DNA of 33,048 nt from Candidatus Eremiobacterota bacterium (GCA_031082125.1 JAVHLM010000049.1:1-33048), one strand, 5' to 3'; counted from the first letter of the stretch, positions 15,723-23,626 are shown. Made by a program: numbers and translations. Notes: generated by a model from the sequence alone, not told the origin.

Positions 15723-17312
15723 CTATCTCCCGATGCGGGGCATACCCGGTATGCCGCCACTTCCACCGGCGGCTCCCGCGGCAGTCTTTGGCTTTCCTGA
15801 ATCAGTGCCTGTAATGACCATGTCTCCTTCCTTGAGGGAGCCCTTTTTCATCTCGGTGAACAGTCCGTCGGTTATCCCGGCAACCACTTTTTCAGGGCGC
15901 ACCTTCTCGTCGCTTCCATACACCCAGACAGTGAGGAAGGCATCAGCGCCGCCTTTTGAGCCCGCTCCCGCTTTGCCACTTCCCGCTCTGCTGCTTCCCG
16001 CTTTTGGGGCCTTCTTGTTTCCGTAATTGGCAGGAAAAGGGAAATCTGCCACTGCATCAGGACGAAAACGGATTACCCCGTTGGGCACTCTGATGCAGTC
16101 AACCCTCGTTTCAGAAATGATCATGACATTGGCAGTCATGCCGGGCATGAGCTTCAAGTCGGGATTGGGGGCCGAAATGATCACCTGGTATTTCACCACC
16201 CCCTGGTCCATGCTGGATGCTTTGCGGATCTGCCTGACGGTACCGCTGAATTTCACTGACTGGAAGGCATCGACGGTGAATGTGGACTTCATGCCCTGGC
16301 TCAGTTTCCCGATATCAGCCTCGTCAACGTTGGCATATACCTCCATCTCACGAAGATTCCTCGCAAGGGTAAAGAGCTTCGGCGCCGAAAAGGAAGCGGC
16401 CACCGTCTGCCCTATATCGACATTGCGTGAGACCACCACACCATCCATGGGAGAATAGATATTGGTATAACTGAGATTGATCATTGCTCCCTTGAGCCTG
16501 CTGGTGGCAGTCTGTATCTGCCCCGCGCTCTGCTTACCCTGGGCCTCCACTGCTCTGGCAAGCGCCTTCTGTGACTCCTGTGCGATTACGGACGATTCAT
16601 AGTTTGCCATTGCCCCGGCAACCTGCATCTGTCCTGCTCTTACCGCAGACGAGGCCTGCCCGAAAGCGGCCTTAGCCACATCAACACTTGCCAGGGAAAC
16701 CTTGTACTTTGTATCGGCCGCGTCCATATCGGTATGGGAGATAAAATCCTGCTTCATAAGCTCCTCGGAGCGCCTGAACTCAGCGAGGTCATTCGCAAGC
16801 TGCGCTTCTGCCTTGGTCAGGCCGGCTTTCGATGATGCTTCATTGCTCTGGGCGCCGACAAGATTTGCCCTGCTCACCTCTACCTGCGCCTCGGAGCTTT
16901 TCGACGAAGACTGGGCCTCTCTCACCTTGGACAAGGCGTTTTGATACTGCGCCAGGTAATTTATGCCTGTGGCACGGGCACTCTCGAGATTTGCAACGGC
17001 TTCATCAGCCTGGGCATTGTAGATCTGGGGATCAATCTGGGCAAGCAGCTGCCCTTTTTTCACCGGTGAATTGAAATCCACATAGAGCCTGGTCACCTTT
17101 CCCGAGACCTGGCAGCCTATATCCACGGAGATGACCGCATTTACCGTTCCCGTCGTGTTCACCACAGATTCAATGGTGCCCTTGTCAATTTTTGATGTCA
17201 CGAAGTGCAGCTTTTTTTTCGCCGTCAGCAGAGTGCCCGCGACAATCCCTGCCACTGCGAGCACTATAATGGTAAGTATGAGCCACTTGAATCGTATTAT
17301 TTTCTTCCCCAT
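15723..17312 (-). CDS. MacA-like periplasmic adaptor (HlyD/RND-type membrane fusion protein)
   Basis: The protein is about 529 residues, longer than the usual MacA (about 370). Order: inner-membrane anchor (FKWLILTIIVLAVAGIVAG); lipoyl half (VSGKVTRLYVDFNSPVKKGQ); a long Ala/Ser/Gln-rich helical hairpin (about residues 95-265); second lipoyl half (IYSPMDGVVVSRNVDIGQTV); beta-barrel and membrane-proximal domains. Two Gly/Ala/Lys/Ser-rich inserts are unusual: one near residue 450 (KKAPKAGSSRAGSGKAGAGS) and a C-terminal tail (GAAGGSGGIPGMP). ATG 17312 has AAGGTGAGA 5 bases upstream; the frame extends to 17348 without a site. It is the first gene of the exporter operon and should link the permease to an outer-membrane channel encoded elsewhere. 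Confidence 0.9.
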   Translation of the reverse strand: MGKKIIRFKWLILTIIVLAVAGIVAGTLLTAKKKLHFVTSKIDKGTIESVVNTTGTVNAVISVDIGCQVSGKVTRLYVDFNSPVKKGQLLAQIDPQIYNAQADEAVANLESARATGINYLAQYQNALSKVREAQSSSKSSEAQVEVSRANLVGAQSNEASSKAGLTKAEAQLANDLAEFRRSEELMKQDFISHTDMDAADTKYKVSLASVDVAKAAFGQASSAVRAGQMQVAGAMANYESSVIAQESQKALARAVEAQGKQSAGQIQTATSRLKGAMINLSYTNIYSPMDGVVVSRNVDIGQTVAASFSAPKLFTLARNLREMEVYANVDEADIGKLSQGMKSTFTVDAFQSVKFSGTVRQIRKASSMDQGVVKYQVIISAPNPDLKLMPGMTANVMIISETRVDCIRVPNGVIRFRPDAVADFPFPANYGNKKAPKAGSSRAGSGKAGAGSKGGADAFLTVWVYGSDEKVRPEKVVAGITDGLFTEMKKGSLKEGDMVITGTDSGKPKTAAGAAGGSGGIPGMPRIGR

Positions 17313-17428
17313 AGATCTCACCTTGCTTTGAGGGCAAGGAGGAAGCACCAGGCCTGTGACCTGGCGCTTCTCCCCTCATAACTGTTGACAGAAATTGACT
17401 CAGCTTATATGGCTGATATCACCGCCAG

Positions 17429-17902
17429 TTATTCCTTCGCGCCATAGCTGCGCAGATACTCGGCGACTTCATTCCCGGCACTGTCATTGCGCTTTTCAGC
17501 CCATGTGAGAGCTCTCGCGCCCTTGTTGTCCTTAATGTTGTAATTTGCGCCTTTGGAGACAAGAAACTTCACCATTTCCAGGTTGCCGTTCTTTGCCGCA
17601 AATATTATCGGCGTCTTGCCTTCAGGATTCTGCGCATCAAGATTGGCATCTTTGGAGACGATCATCTCGACTGTGGACATTTTCGCATAGTCAACCGCAC
17701 GCATCAGCTGTGTCCAGCCTATATCGTCTTTTACATCAACTAATTCCGGCTCACTCGTTAATAATGTGTCTACCTTCGCGGCATCCCCATGGTTCACCGC
17801 AATAATGTAAGCCCTTACATGCATATCGGCTACCGCATTCGCCACACCGGCCATAAAGAACATACACCCAACAATCGCCAGTACTACAATTAACGTCTTC
17901 AT
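17429..17902 (-). CDS. Exported ankyrin-repeat protein
   Basis: The product is about 157 residues. A signal peptide (KTLIVVLAIVGCMFFMAGVANA) is followed by three to four ankyrin repeats. The clearest are GWTQLMRAVDYAKMSTVEMI, GKTPIIFAAKNGNLEMVKFL and KGARALTWAEKRND. Ankyrin repeats form a helical stack that binds other proteins; exported bacterial versions often protect or chaperone periplasmic partners. ATG 17902 is preferred because GGAGG lies 8-9 bases upstream; an ATG two codons earlier is too close. It follows the YggT-like gene by about 118 bp on the same strand with no terminator seen, so it probably shares regulon promoter P3. Confidence 0.85.
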   Translation of the reverse strand: MKTLIVVLAIVGCMFFMAGVANAVADMHVRAYIIAVNHGDAAKVDTLLTSEPELVDVKDDIGWTQLMRAVDYAKMSTVEMIVSKDANLDAQNPEGKTPIIFAAKNGNLEMVKFLVSKGANYNIKDNKGARALTWAEKRNDSAGNEVAEYLRSYGAKE

Positions 17903-18020
17903 AATCATTACCTCCTGTTTTATTTCAAACCACGTTTCTCTCGGGACAGTTCCATCTGCCCTCTCAGTTCCATACTGCTCTGCTTCACCTCCTCATGGCT
18001 CTCCGTTGTTGTTTCGGTGG

Positions 18021-18377
18021 TTACCTCTCTGCTCTGCTTAATTTAGCCGCAGCTTCCGGCGTAGACACGGTCTTGCTCATCACAAGAAGCTTGATAACAG
18101 CCCAGGCAACAAGCCAGTAAACGAACATGGCCAGAAGCGTGGTCCATTCAAAAATACTTCCTTCCACCTGCATGATTTTAAACACGCTGTTGAACGGAGC
18201 GACAAAGAGATATGTTATACCATAAATAAATCGGGTAAACCCGGCCTCCGGGTTGGCGGCAAGCAGCTTTAAAGCGAACCGGAACACCAGGAGCGCTTCC
18301 ATGAGGCCAAGCACGTACCATACAATTTGAGTGCCGCGGAATAACGGTTTACTGGTAGGAGAGCTGTAAGAGTCCAT
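18021..18377 (-). CDS. YggT-like integral membrane protein
   Basis: This 118-residue protein has two to three membrane helices (IVWYVLGLMEALLVFRFALK, FIYGITYLFVAPF and a final LLAMFVYWLVAWAVIKLL). The arrangement, with APFNSVFKI after the second helix, resembles the YggT family of small membrane proteins, whose members are linked to osmotic tolerance, division or thylakoid biogenesis. ATG 18377 is chosen because AAGGAAG lies about 10 bases upstream; a GTG at 18386 abuts it. A leader of about 284 nt separates it from regulon promoter P3. Confidence 0.7.
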   Translation of the reverse strand: MDSYSSPTSKPLFRGTQIVWYVLGLMEALLVFRFALKLLAANPEAGFTRFIYGITYLFVAPFNSVFKIMQVEGSIFEWTTLLAMFVYWLVAWAVIKLLVMSKTVSTPEAAAKLSRAER

Positions 18378-18667
18378 TGGTATCACTTCCTTATCTTTAT
18401 TGATGACGATGCTTTGCCTACAGTACCTTACTGAAAACCTCCTTTCTTACTCTCCCGGACCGCAGGCGGAACTTTCACCAGACGATCCGGCGCGACATCT
18501 CCAAGCTCCTCCCGCACCCCCTTTAATAATCCGCAGCAAAAGTACATGCGGAACATGCCATTCCATACTGCTTAGTAACAGGCGAGACACTCGGGGGGCA
18601 AAATGGCGGGTCATCACGGAGCGATGACTGCATTTTGATTGGAGAGGGTTATCTGTCTCCTACCCTT

Positions 18668-18710
18668 ATTATACCTCTCCAGTGACGCGGTTCATATAAG
18701 AAGAAGTCTA
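18668..18710 (-). promoter_or_regulatory. Regulon promoter P3 (YggT-like and ankyrin genes)
   Basis: Read leftward: TAGAC (18710-18706), 9 bp (TTCTTCTTA), TATGAA, 17 bp, TATAAT (18673-18668). Predicted start is near 18661. The leader down to 18377 contains an AGGAGGT at 18443-18437 with no start codon after it. No other gene is visible in 18378-18800. Confidence 0.85.
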
Positions 18711-18800
18711 GTCTTTGTGAAGGTGCTTCCCGGGACCTCCGGGCCTGCGGGAACCACTCATGCTTTCTGGAAGACTCACCGCTCCTGGTTTTTTCCGCTC

Positions 18801-18829
18801 TTGACCTTCCGCTACGAAATAGCTATAAT
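18801..18829 (+). promoter_or_regulatory. Promoter of the antitoxin-toxin pair
   Basis: TTGACC (18801-18806), exactly 17 bp, then TATAAT (18824-18829): a near-consensus housekeeping promoter. The ribosome binding site AGGTGAG and the antitoxin ATG (18859) follow. It diverges from promoter P3. Confidence 0.8.
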
Positions 18830-18858
18830 GAGAACAGATAGGTACTTGAGGTGAGAAG

Positions 18859-19122
18859 ATGCGGAAAATGACGGCAAAAGAGCTCAAGAATAAAACGGGT
18901 GAAGCAATGAGAATCGTGCGGGATGGGGGGAAAGTATTGATCACGGTAAGGGGGAAGCCCCAGGCTATGATGATCCCTGCGTCATCAGAGGCATCTGAGG
19001 GTGAGAAGACAATAAGGGATTACAAGGAAGCCATGGAAGATATAGAAAACACTCTTTCTCAGACACACCCGCGTTTTGACAGCTGGCAGGAGGCGGTAGA
19101 GTGGTCGCGGCGAACCGTTTAG
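18859..19122 (+). CDS. Phd/YefM-type antitoxin
   Basis: This 87-residue antitoxin has an N-terminal DNA-binding/dimerisation part typical of the Phd/YefM fold: MTAKELKNKTGEAMRIV, then GGKVLITVRGKPQAMMIP. The C-terminal half is an acidic amphipathic tail (DYKEAMEDIENTLSQ and a Trp-containing end) that would neutralise the toxin. The pair is expected to repress its own promoter. The toxin start lies inside this gene, 22 bp before its stop, which is the usual coupled layout. Confidence 0.88.
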   Translation: MRKMTAKELKNKTGEAMRIVRDGGKVLITVRGKPQAMMIPASSEASEGEKTIRDYKEAMEDIENTLSQTHPRFDSWQEAVEWSRRTV

Positions 19123-19565
19123 TATTCATTGACAGTAATGTCTTTTTCATTGATCTACGCTATAGAAGGGACAGGCTCTTCCCTGTCAACAGGGCTTTTC
19201 TGGATCTTGTGCGGGATAATAGATGCGGCGTCACAAGCATAATAAATATTCTTGAAGTGTGCGGTGTCCTCTCATTCAACCTGAACCCGCAGCAGCTCAG
19301 GGAGCTCTTTCACTACCTGCCCGATAAATACCACCTTCAGATTATTCCTCAGGCGGCCAGTGAGCATATCCTCCCACGGCTCCCCTTGGAGAGAGTTCTG
19401 AAACATATAGAGAAGAAAATGAGTTTCGGAGATGCCCTTGCTGCATCTATTGCGGAAGACTTTTTCCCCGGTATTACAAGTTTTGTTACATGGGATGCAG
19501 AACATTTCAGGGACAAGATAGCCAACAGGGTGCTCACTCCGGAAGAGTACATTCAAGACCGCTGA
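19101..19565 (+). CDS. vapC: PIN-domain toxin (VapC-like ribonuclease)
   Basis: This 154-residue PIN-domain protein has the acidic metal-binding residues in the expected places: FIDSNVFF (first Asp), SIINILEV (Glu), SFGDALAA (Asp) and FVTWDAEHF (last Asp). PIN toxins cut RNA in a Mg2+/Mn2+-dependent way, often tRNA or rRNA. The start is GTG 19101 with AGGAGG 8 bases upstream, inside the antitoxin gene. The partner antitoxin is of the Phd class. The pair sits alone in rightward orientation inside a leftward island, as expected of a mobile module. Confidence 0.88.
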   Translation: MVAANRLVFIDSNVFFIDLRYRRDRLFPVNRAFLDLVRDNRCGVTSIINILEVCGVLSFNLNPQQLRELFHYLPDKYHLQIIPQAASEHILPRLPLERVLKHIEKKMSFGDALAASIAEDFFPGITSFVTWDAEHFRDKIANRVLTPEEYIQDR

Positions 19566-19590
19566 GATATTTTTCAATTATCTCTTATTT
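19564..19590 (+). terminator. Weak terminator after the toxin gene
   Basis: GAGATA (19564-19569) pairs with TATCTC (19579-19584) and is followed by TTATTT. The stem is only 6 bp and A/T-rich. It lies between the convergent toxin and M48 genes. Confidence 0.35.
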
Positions 19591-19608
19591 CATGGCATCG
19601 GCGTTCCA

Positions 19609-20346
19609 TCAGTAGCCCAGTTTTCTGCATTCTTCCTCTATTGCCTTGATGCGCTCCTCGTCGAGAGGATGAGAGCCCACAAGGGAATTGACAAAGCCGG
19701 GGAGCTCTCCGCCGCCCTGTTTCTTGAGCTTTCTCATAAAGGTGACGCCGGCATTGGGATCCCATTCCGGCCCATAAACCATATACACACAAGAGACCAG
19801 GTCGGCCTCAAATTCATCTTCCCTGCTGTATTTGCTGTTCACAATGAGACTGAGGATCTGCGCGGCAGTCTGATTCTGCTGAGACACCTGGCCCTTGCTG
19901 AGAAGAATCAGGATGGTTGAAATTCCCATATTGGTAGTCATCTGCCGGTCAACCTGCTGCAAGGCATGCTTTTTTGCCACGTGGGCCATCTCATGGCCTA
20001 AAACAAAGGCAAGCTCATGATCATCGACCACCGGAAGGAGCCCCCTGGTCACGTAGATAAACCCGCCGGGAAGGGAAATGGCGTTGAGTTCCTGGGTGTT
20101 CAGGATCTTGAAGGTAAACCTCAGGTTTCTCCGCTCGTTGACAGGGAGAAGGTAAGAGCCTATCCTGTTTATCCGCTCATACTGGGTCGGATCGCTCCAC
20201 ACGCCGTATTGAGCCTCCAGCTTGCTGGCGGCTGCCTGCCCTATGCTTATCTCCTGGCTTTCAGAGACGTCTGCCCTGCAGGGAGCTGCGGCCCCTGAAA
20301 GCAGCAGAATCATCACCAATACCAGGATTTTCAATGAATGCTTCAT
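19609..20346 (-). CDS. Secreted M48-family metalloprotease
   Basis: The product is about 245 residues. After a signal peptide (LKILVLVMILLLSGAAAPC RA region, with a Cys near the cleavage site), the zinc motif VLGHEMAHVAKKH (HExxH) and the third ligand in EDEFEADLVSC are clear. ISLPGGFIYVTRGLL is also family-typical, and the end SHPLDEERIKAIEE matches the BepA/LoiP/YcaL-like periplasmic class. Those proteases degrade or help fold outer-membrane proteins under stress. ATG 20346 has AAGGAGG 8 bases upstream; longer frames run to 20418 without support. It lies about 78 bp after the secreted gene at 20425 and probably shares regulon promoter P4. A lipoprotein form is possible but the lipobox is not clear. 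Confidence 0.9.
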   Translation of the reverse strand: MKHSLKILVLVMILLLSGAAAPCRADVSESQEISIGQAAASKLEAQYGVWSDPTQYERINRIGSYLLPVNERRNLRFTFKILNTQELNAISLPGGFIYVTRGLLPVVDDHELAFVLGHEMAHVAKKHALQQVDRQMTTNMGISTILILLSKGQVSQQNQTAAQILSLIVNSKYSREDEFEADLVSCVYMVYGPEWDPNAGVTFMRKLKKQGGGELPGFVNSLVGSHPLDEERIKAIEEECRKLGY

Positions 20347-20424
20347 TGTCATAACCTCCTTAACGCCTCTTTCAGCAAAGAGGAAAGAAGGGAGGAGCTG
20401 AACCCTCCCTTCTTTCATGCATGG

Positions 20425-20922
20425 TTAAGGGTTCTTGACTGAATCTACAGGGTAAGTGCCCTCAAGTTTAGCTTTTGCTATCTTTGTAGTGCCCGGTGTT
20501 TTCAAAACGATCTCTGCCTGAAGGGTAAATTCGTTTGACAGGACATCGATATTCTTGGAGTCGCCGGGGGTGCGATCCCGCGACACTGTCTCTCCCGGCT
20601 TTATCACATCGATGTTTGACCATTTCTGCAGCTCGTCCCAGGCGCCCGTTTTCGCATTTTTGACGCGAAGATAGATCACAAGGTTATCCTTCATTTTGGT
20701 TGCCGCCACGGTCCCGGTGTTCTTGACTCTGACTCTGAAATTGATATCCTTTCCTGTTGCATTCTTTCTGATCACGATATCCTGCAGCTCAAGCACGCCC
20801 CCTTTTGCCGCCGCCGATAAGAGCGCCCCGCTGTTATCCTGTGCAGCGGAAACCGTCTTTGTCGCCTGGAAGGCTACCGCGAGAATCAGGATAGCTAATG
20901 CGATAAGTAACACTTTTTTCAC
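20425..20922 (-). CDS. Secreted immunoglobulin-like (DUF4352/FxLYD-type) protein
   Basis: This 165-residue exported protein starts at GTG 20922 with AAGGAGG 9 bases upstream. The signal peptide (KKVLLIALAILILAVAFQA) closely resembles that of the two-repeat protein at 21295. The mature part is beta-rich: LELQDIVIRKNATGKDINF, RVRVKNTGTVAATKMKDN and VIKPGETVSRD. It looks like the small Ig-like domains found in many lipoproteins and periplasmic proteins that compare tissue or ion binding, but I assign no function. It is preceded by promoter P4 and followed by the M48 protease gene. Confidence 0.75.
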   Translation of the reverse strand: MKKVLLIALAILILAVAFQATKTVSAAQDNSGALLSAAAKGGVLELQDIVIRKNATGKDINFRVRVKNTGTVAATKMKDNLVIYLRVKNAKTGAWDELQKWSNIDVIKPGETVSRDRTPGDSKNIDVLSNEFTLQAEIVLKTPGTTKIAKAKLEGTYPVDSVKNP

Positions 20923-21116
20923 GTAAATAATCCTCCTTTTAATTCAGTCTTTCATGCCTGATATGAACCGTATCTCAGCCTTCGTTCCTCACCTCCTCTT
21001 TCTGCTCCTCTAGAATCTATATCTAGCAGAGAAAGCAATATAGTATCATTTGCTTCTCAAGCGGGCGCGACAGTCTTTTCAGCGCTCCGCATTGAAGCCA
21101 GAATGGTTCCCTTTCT

Positions 21117-21160
21117 ATAATACCAAATCAACCTCCCGATTCTCTATAAGAAAAAGTCTA
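21117..21160 (-). promoter_or_regulatory. Regulon promoter P4 (secreted protein and M48 protease)
   Basis: Read leftward: TAGAC (21160-21156), TTTTTCTTA, then TAGAGA and an 18-bp spacer to TATTAT (21122-21117). This copy is one base longer than the other six and has a weaker -10. The 190-nt leader carries AGGAGGT at 20997-20991 without a start codon. I see no gene in 20923-21294. Confidence 0.72.
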
Positions 21161-21188
21161 GTTTTTAAAGACCGGGGCGGAAATATTT

Positions 21189-21234
21189 TGAGGGCACAGG
21201 GGGGAGGAATCCATCCTCAACCCCCGTGCCCTCA
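21189..21234 (-). terminator. Large hairpin after the two-repeat secreted gene
   Basis: TGAGGGCAC (21189-21197) pairs perfectly with GTGCCCTCA (21226-21234), extended by a G run against a C run, with an inner GAGGA/TCCTC stem. It lies about 60 bp past the stop of the gene at 21295. The T run on the leftward strand is poor, so it may be a terminator or a 3' stabiliser. Confidence 0.55.
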
Positions 21235-21294
21235 CATGGACACCTTCATTTTTGCGCGGCACACCTATTGATTCTTCTGCCAGCGCTGCTGCTG

Positions 21295-22323
21295 CTATCG
21301 GCTCGATTGCTGATCACGCTTCTGTCCCCACCAGTCGCCATTCTGATAGCGGTTTGGCACGGTCATCTCCGTGGTAGTAGTTCCTGAGTCGATATTTCTC
21401 ATTGTCTGATTGAAAGAAGACCCGTCGGGGGCAACTTTCTTGGTGCCCATTCTCAAGCCGTTGTCAGTAATCCTTGCTTGAAACTGCGTGTTATAATCTC
21501 CGGTCTTCACTGACATGGTGAGATTCGATCCGTTCAGCCTGCCTGTCAGCCTTGACCTGACGACACTGCCCGCGTCATTGCGGTACCGGGTATGGCCGGT
21601 AAGCAAAGAGCCGTTCTGGTTGAGGAACCAGATCTCCCTGTTCACGCCGCCATTGTCATAAAAGAGCAGTATGTCCCAGGCTCCCGTGAGATCCAGGTCC
21701 TTATTGTAACTGTATGACTGCGGGTAATTCTCATAAGACTGAGACGCCTGAAAATTCGTCTGATAATTTGTTGGATACTGATACTGCGTTGAATTCGACT
21801 GATACTCATAAGGCTCGTCCATGGTTGCGGGATTCGTCTGCTTCTGACCCCACCACTGGCCATTCATATTGAGCCAGCGATCCTGCCTGTCACTATATTT
21901 GTAGGAACGATCTGCGTTGATATTTATCAGGGTCTGCTTGAAAGAAGTCCCGTTGGGGGAAGTGCTCTCGGTGCCCATCGTGGCGCCATTGTCTCCGATC
22001 CGGGCCTTGAACTCGGTGACGTAATCCTGTCCTGTTTTAATAGTCATGGTAAGGTATGATCCGTTTATAAGCCCTGTCATTCTGTTCCTTATAAAATCAC
22101 CCCGGTCCGTGAGGTACCGGCTGTGGCCGGTAATCGTGTTGCCTTCCTGGGTGAGGTACCAGATCTCCCTGTCCACTCCGCCGTCATTGTAAAAGAGAAG
22201 AATGTCCCAGGCCCCCGAGAGATTCATCGTTGCGGCGGCAGCAGGCGCTATCTTTGCCACCTGAAAGGCCGAAGCGAGAATCAGAATTGCGAATGCGATA
22301 ATTATCAGCTTTTTCATATTCAT
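21295..22323 (-). CDS. Secreted protein with two lipocalin-sized repeats (unrecognised family)
   Basis: The product is about 342 residues. A signal peptide (LIIIAFAILILASAFQV) is followed by two homologous domains of about 100 residues. Each begins (L)(S/T)GAWDILLFY, contains GGV(D/N)REIW and TGH(S/T)RY, continues with G...NGS.LTM..KTG and ends SF(K/N)QT. Each is followed by a WWGQK segment. A Gln/Tyr/Asn/Ser-rich low-complexity linker of about 40 residues separates them (QSNSTQYQYPTNYQTNFQ). Each repeat reads as a small beta barrel of the kind with alternating strands and Gly turns. ATG 22323 has AAAAGGAG about 10 bases upstream; an ATG two codons later is possible. It has its own regulon promoter (P5) with a leader of about 200 nt. 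I do not recognise the family. Confidence 0.75.
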   Translation of the reverse strand: MNMKKLIIIAFAILILASAFQVAKIAPAAAATMNLSGAWDILLFYNDGGVDREIWYLTQEGNTITGHSRYLTDRGDFIRNRMTGLINGSYLTMTIKTGQDYVTEFKARIGDNGATMGTESTSPNGTSFKQTLININADRSYKYSDRQDRWLNMNGQWWGQKQTNPATMDEPYEYQSNSTQYQYPTNYQTNFQASQSYENYPQSYSYNKDLDLTGAWDILLFYDNGGVNREIWFLNQNGSLLTGHTRYRNDAGSVVRSRLTGRLNGSNLTMSVKTGDYNTQFQARITDNGLRMGTKKVAPDGSSFNQTMRNIDSGTTTTEMTVPNRYQNGDWWGQKRDQQSSR

Positions 22324-22528
22324 TGTAATAGTACTCCTTTTCATATAGACCTTATTGCGTGCGTGAATCGAACCTCAGCCTTTGTCCTTATACCTCCTCT
22401 CTTACTTGTCTGGACTGCAGACTGATCCCTTGATTGGTTATCTTTGACATCATCTGGAAAGAGTATGATGGGCCCTCAAAAAACATTGCCGGCGCTTTGA
22501 TTGAGAGGGATGTCTGTCTCCTGCTCTT

Positions 22529-22571
22529 ATTATAGCGCTTTATTGCTGCGGTTCATATAAGAAAAAGTCCA
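22529..22571 (-). promoter_or_regulatory. Regulon promoter P5 (two-repeat secreted protein)
   Basis: Read leftward: TGGAC (22571-22567), TTTTTCTTA, TATGAA, 17 bp, TATAAT (22534-22529). The downstream leader shares long stretches with the P3 leader, including AGGAGGT at 22398-22392 with no start codon. Confidence 0.85.
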
Positions 22572-22615
22572 GTCTTTGGGGGAAGGAGCGGGGTGGCTTT
22601 TTCGATCATCGCGCT

Positions 22616-23386
22616 TCAAGGGGTATGCACCCTGGCAGCCGGTTCCTCGACCCAGTATCCCTGGCGATTGTAATATCCATGAAGCATTGTCTCATAATCT
22701 CGAGTGATCAGAGACTCCTCCGTATATTCCGGGGAGTGCTTGATGAACTCGCGGGGAAGATCGACAAATACTTTCGACTCGTTCCAACTGATGCTCTCGA
22801 TCCATCGTGGTGAAAGCAGGACTTTTTTCCCGGGCCACCAGTTCAGTGTATCGATGATGAGATAACGAATCGCCCATGTCTCGTCGTCGATGATAAAATC
22901 CTGGACATGGCCAATCTCGCCGTCTGCGGCCTGGATATGATGACCACTCACATCGTGAGTGCTGCGCAAATTGGGATCCCAGCTTTGCTCAGCCTGGTTG
23001 GATGCATTCCTTTTTTCACAGTCACGCATAATGTGGGGATAAGGTCCCCACATGTAGGGGCCGTCAAAATATGTCGGCCATTGATAATACCCATAGTAGG
23101 ACTCCTCGAATTGCCGTGAGACGGGCCTGTCACTGTTCAATGATGGACTGTCCTCAATCTGCTTCCTGGTCAAATCGATGCTGATATGTTGTTTTTCTTT
23201 ATTCACGGCGCCCAGGGCATACGGGGAGATCAACACCTGCCTGCCCGTAAGCCAGTTTCCTGTGTCGGCGACCAGATAGCGAATCGCCCAGTACTGATCA
23301 TCAAAGTAGAATTCCTTGACCTTGCCTATTTCCCCGTCGAGGCTTTCCAATTTGTAACCCTTCAGCGTTTTGGCTTTGTTGAGCAT
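22616..23386 (-). CDS. Two-domain PRC-barrel protein 2
   Basis: This 256-residue protein is the closest paralogue of PRC-barrel protein 1. It has the same order and length: first barrel GEIGKVKEFYFDDQYWAIRY, aromatic linker YYGYYQWPTYFDGPYMWGPY, second barrel DGEIGHVQDFIIDDETWAIR, C-terminus NRQGYWVEEP. Most differences between the copies are conservative or in the linker. AAAGGA lies 8 bases before ATG 23386. It is the last gene of a leftward group with the 27-residue lipoprotein (84 bp upstream), the collagen-like lipoprotein and PRC-barrel protein 3, all downstream of promoter P6. I found no copy of the composite promoter directly in front of it. Confidence 0.88.
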   Translation of the reverse strand: MLNKAKTLKGYKLESLDGEIGKVKEFYFDDQYWAIRYLVADTGNWLTGRQVLISPYALGAVNKEKQHISIDLTRKQIEDSPSLNSDRPVSRQFEESYYGYYQWPTYFDGPYMWGPYPHIMRDCEKRNASNQAEQSWDPNLRSTHDVSGHHIQAADGEIGHVQDFIIDDETWAIRYLIIDTLNWWPGKKVLLSPRWIESISWNESKVFVDLPREFIKHSPEYTEESLITRDYETMLHGYYNRQGYWVEEPAARVHTP

Positions 23387-23470
23387 ATGAGTAGTCCTTT
23401 CATCATGATGTTGATTGCCGATGTCCCAAGATGCGGCGGTGCATCCCTGTCCCAGGGATTATAGCGCCAT

Positions 23471-23554
23471 TCAACCCGAACAGACAGTGAGGACTATCGT
23501 AAAAAGAAGAAGAAGCACTCCTGTAATCTTGACCAGATGCGGCACTTTTGACAT
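23471..23554 (-). CDS. 27-residue entericidin-like lipoprotein peptide
   Basis: A frame with an excellent ribosome binding site (AAAGGAG, 5 bases before ATG 23554) encodes a basic N-terminus (SKVPHLVK), a hydrophobic stretch (GVLLLLFTIVL) and LTVCSG, then stops. LTVC is an imperfect lipobox (Val at -1). If processed, the mature product would be a lipid-modified Cys-Ser-Gly tripeptide. Entericidins are tiny lipoproteins of similar layout but somewhat longer. It lies between the collagen-like lipoprotein and PRC-barrel gene 2 in one apparent operon. A truncated remnant is the alternative. Confidence 0.6.
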   Translation of the reverse strand: MSKVPHLVKITGVLLLLFTIVLTVCSG

Positions 23555-23581
23555 TTTTATCTCCTTTGCAAGTAAGCCCTG

Positions 23582-23613
23582 CGGGGTATATCCTCCCGGG
23601 AGGATATACCCCG
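23582..23613 (-). repeat. 32-bp perfect palindrome in the lipoprotein operon
   Basis: CGGGGTATATCCTCCC is followed immediately by its exact reverse complement. It lies between the stop of the collagen-like gene (23627) and the start of the 27-residue lipoprotein. As RNA it folds into a very stable hairpin; there is no T run on either side, so it is more likely a processing or stability element than an intrinsic terminator. Confidence 0.85.
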
Positions 23614-23626
23614 ATATCACGCTCTG

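Noticed and set aside
17909-18020. 17-codon ORF between the YggT-like and ankyrin genes
   Set aside because: The AGGAGG before it is too far from the ATG and the peptide has no recognisable character.
23440-23560. Possible eighth regulon promoter before PRC-barrel gene 2 (TATAAT on the leftward strand near 23460)
   Set aside because: The TATAAT lacks the TAGAC box and TATGAA at the right distance, and the stretch is the coding end of the 27-residue lipoprotein.
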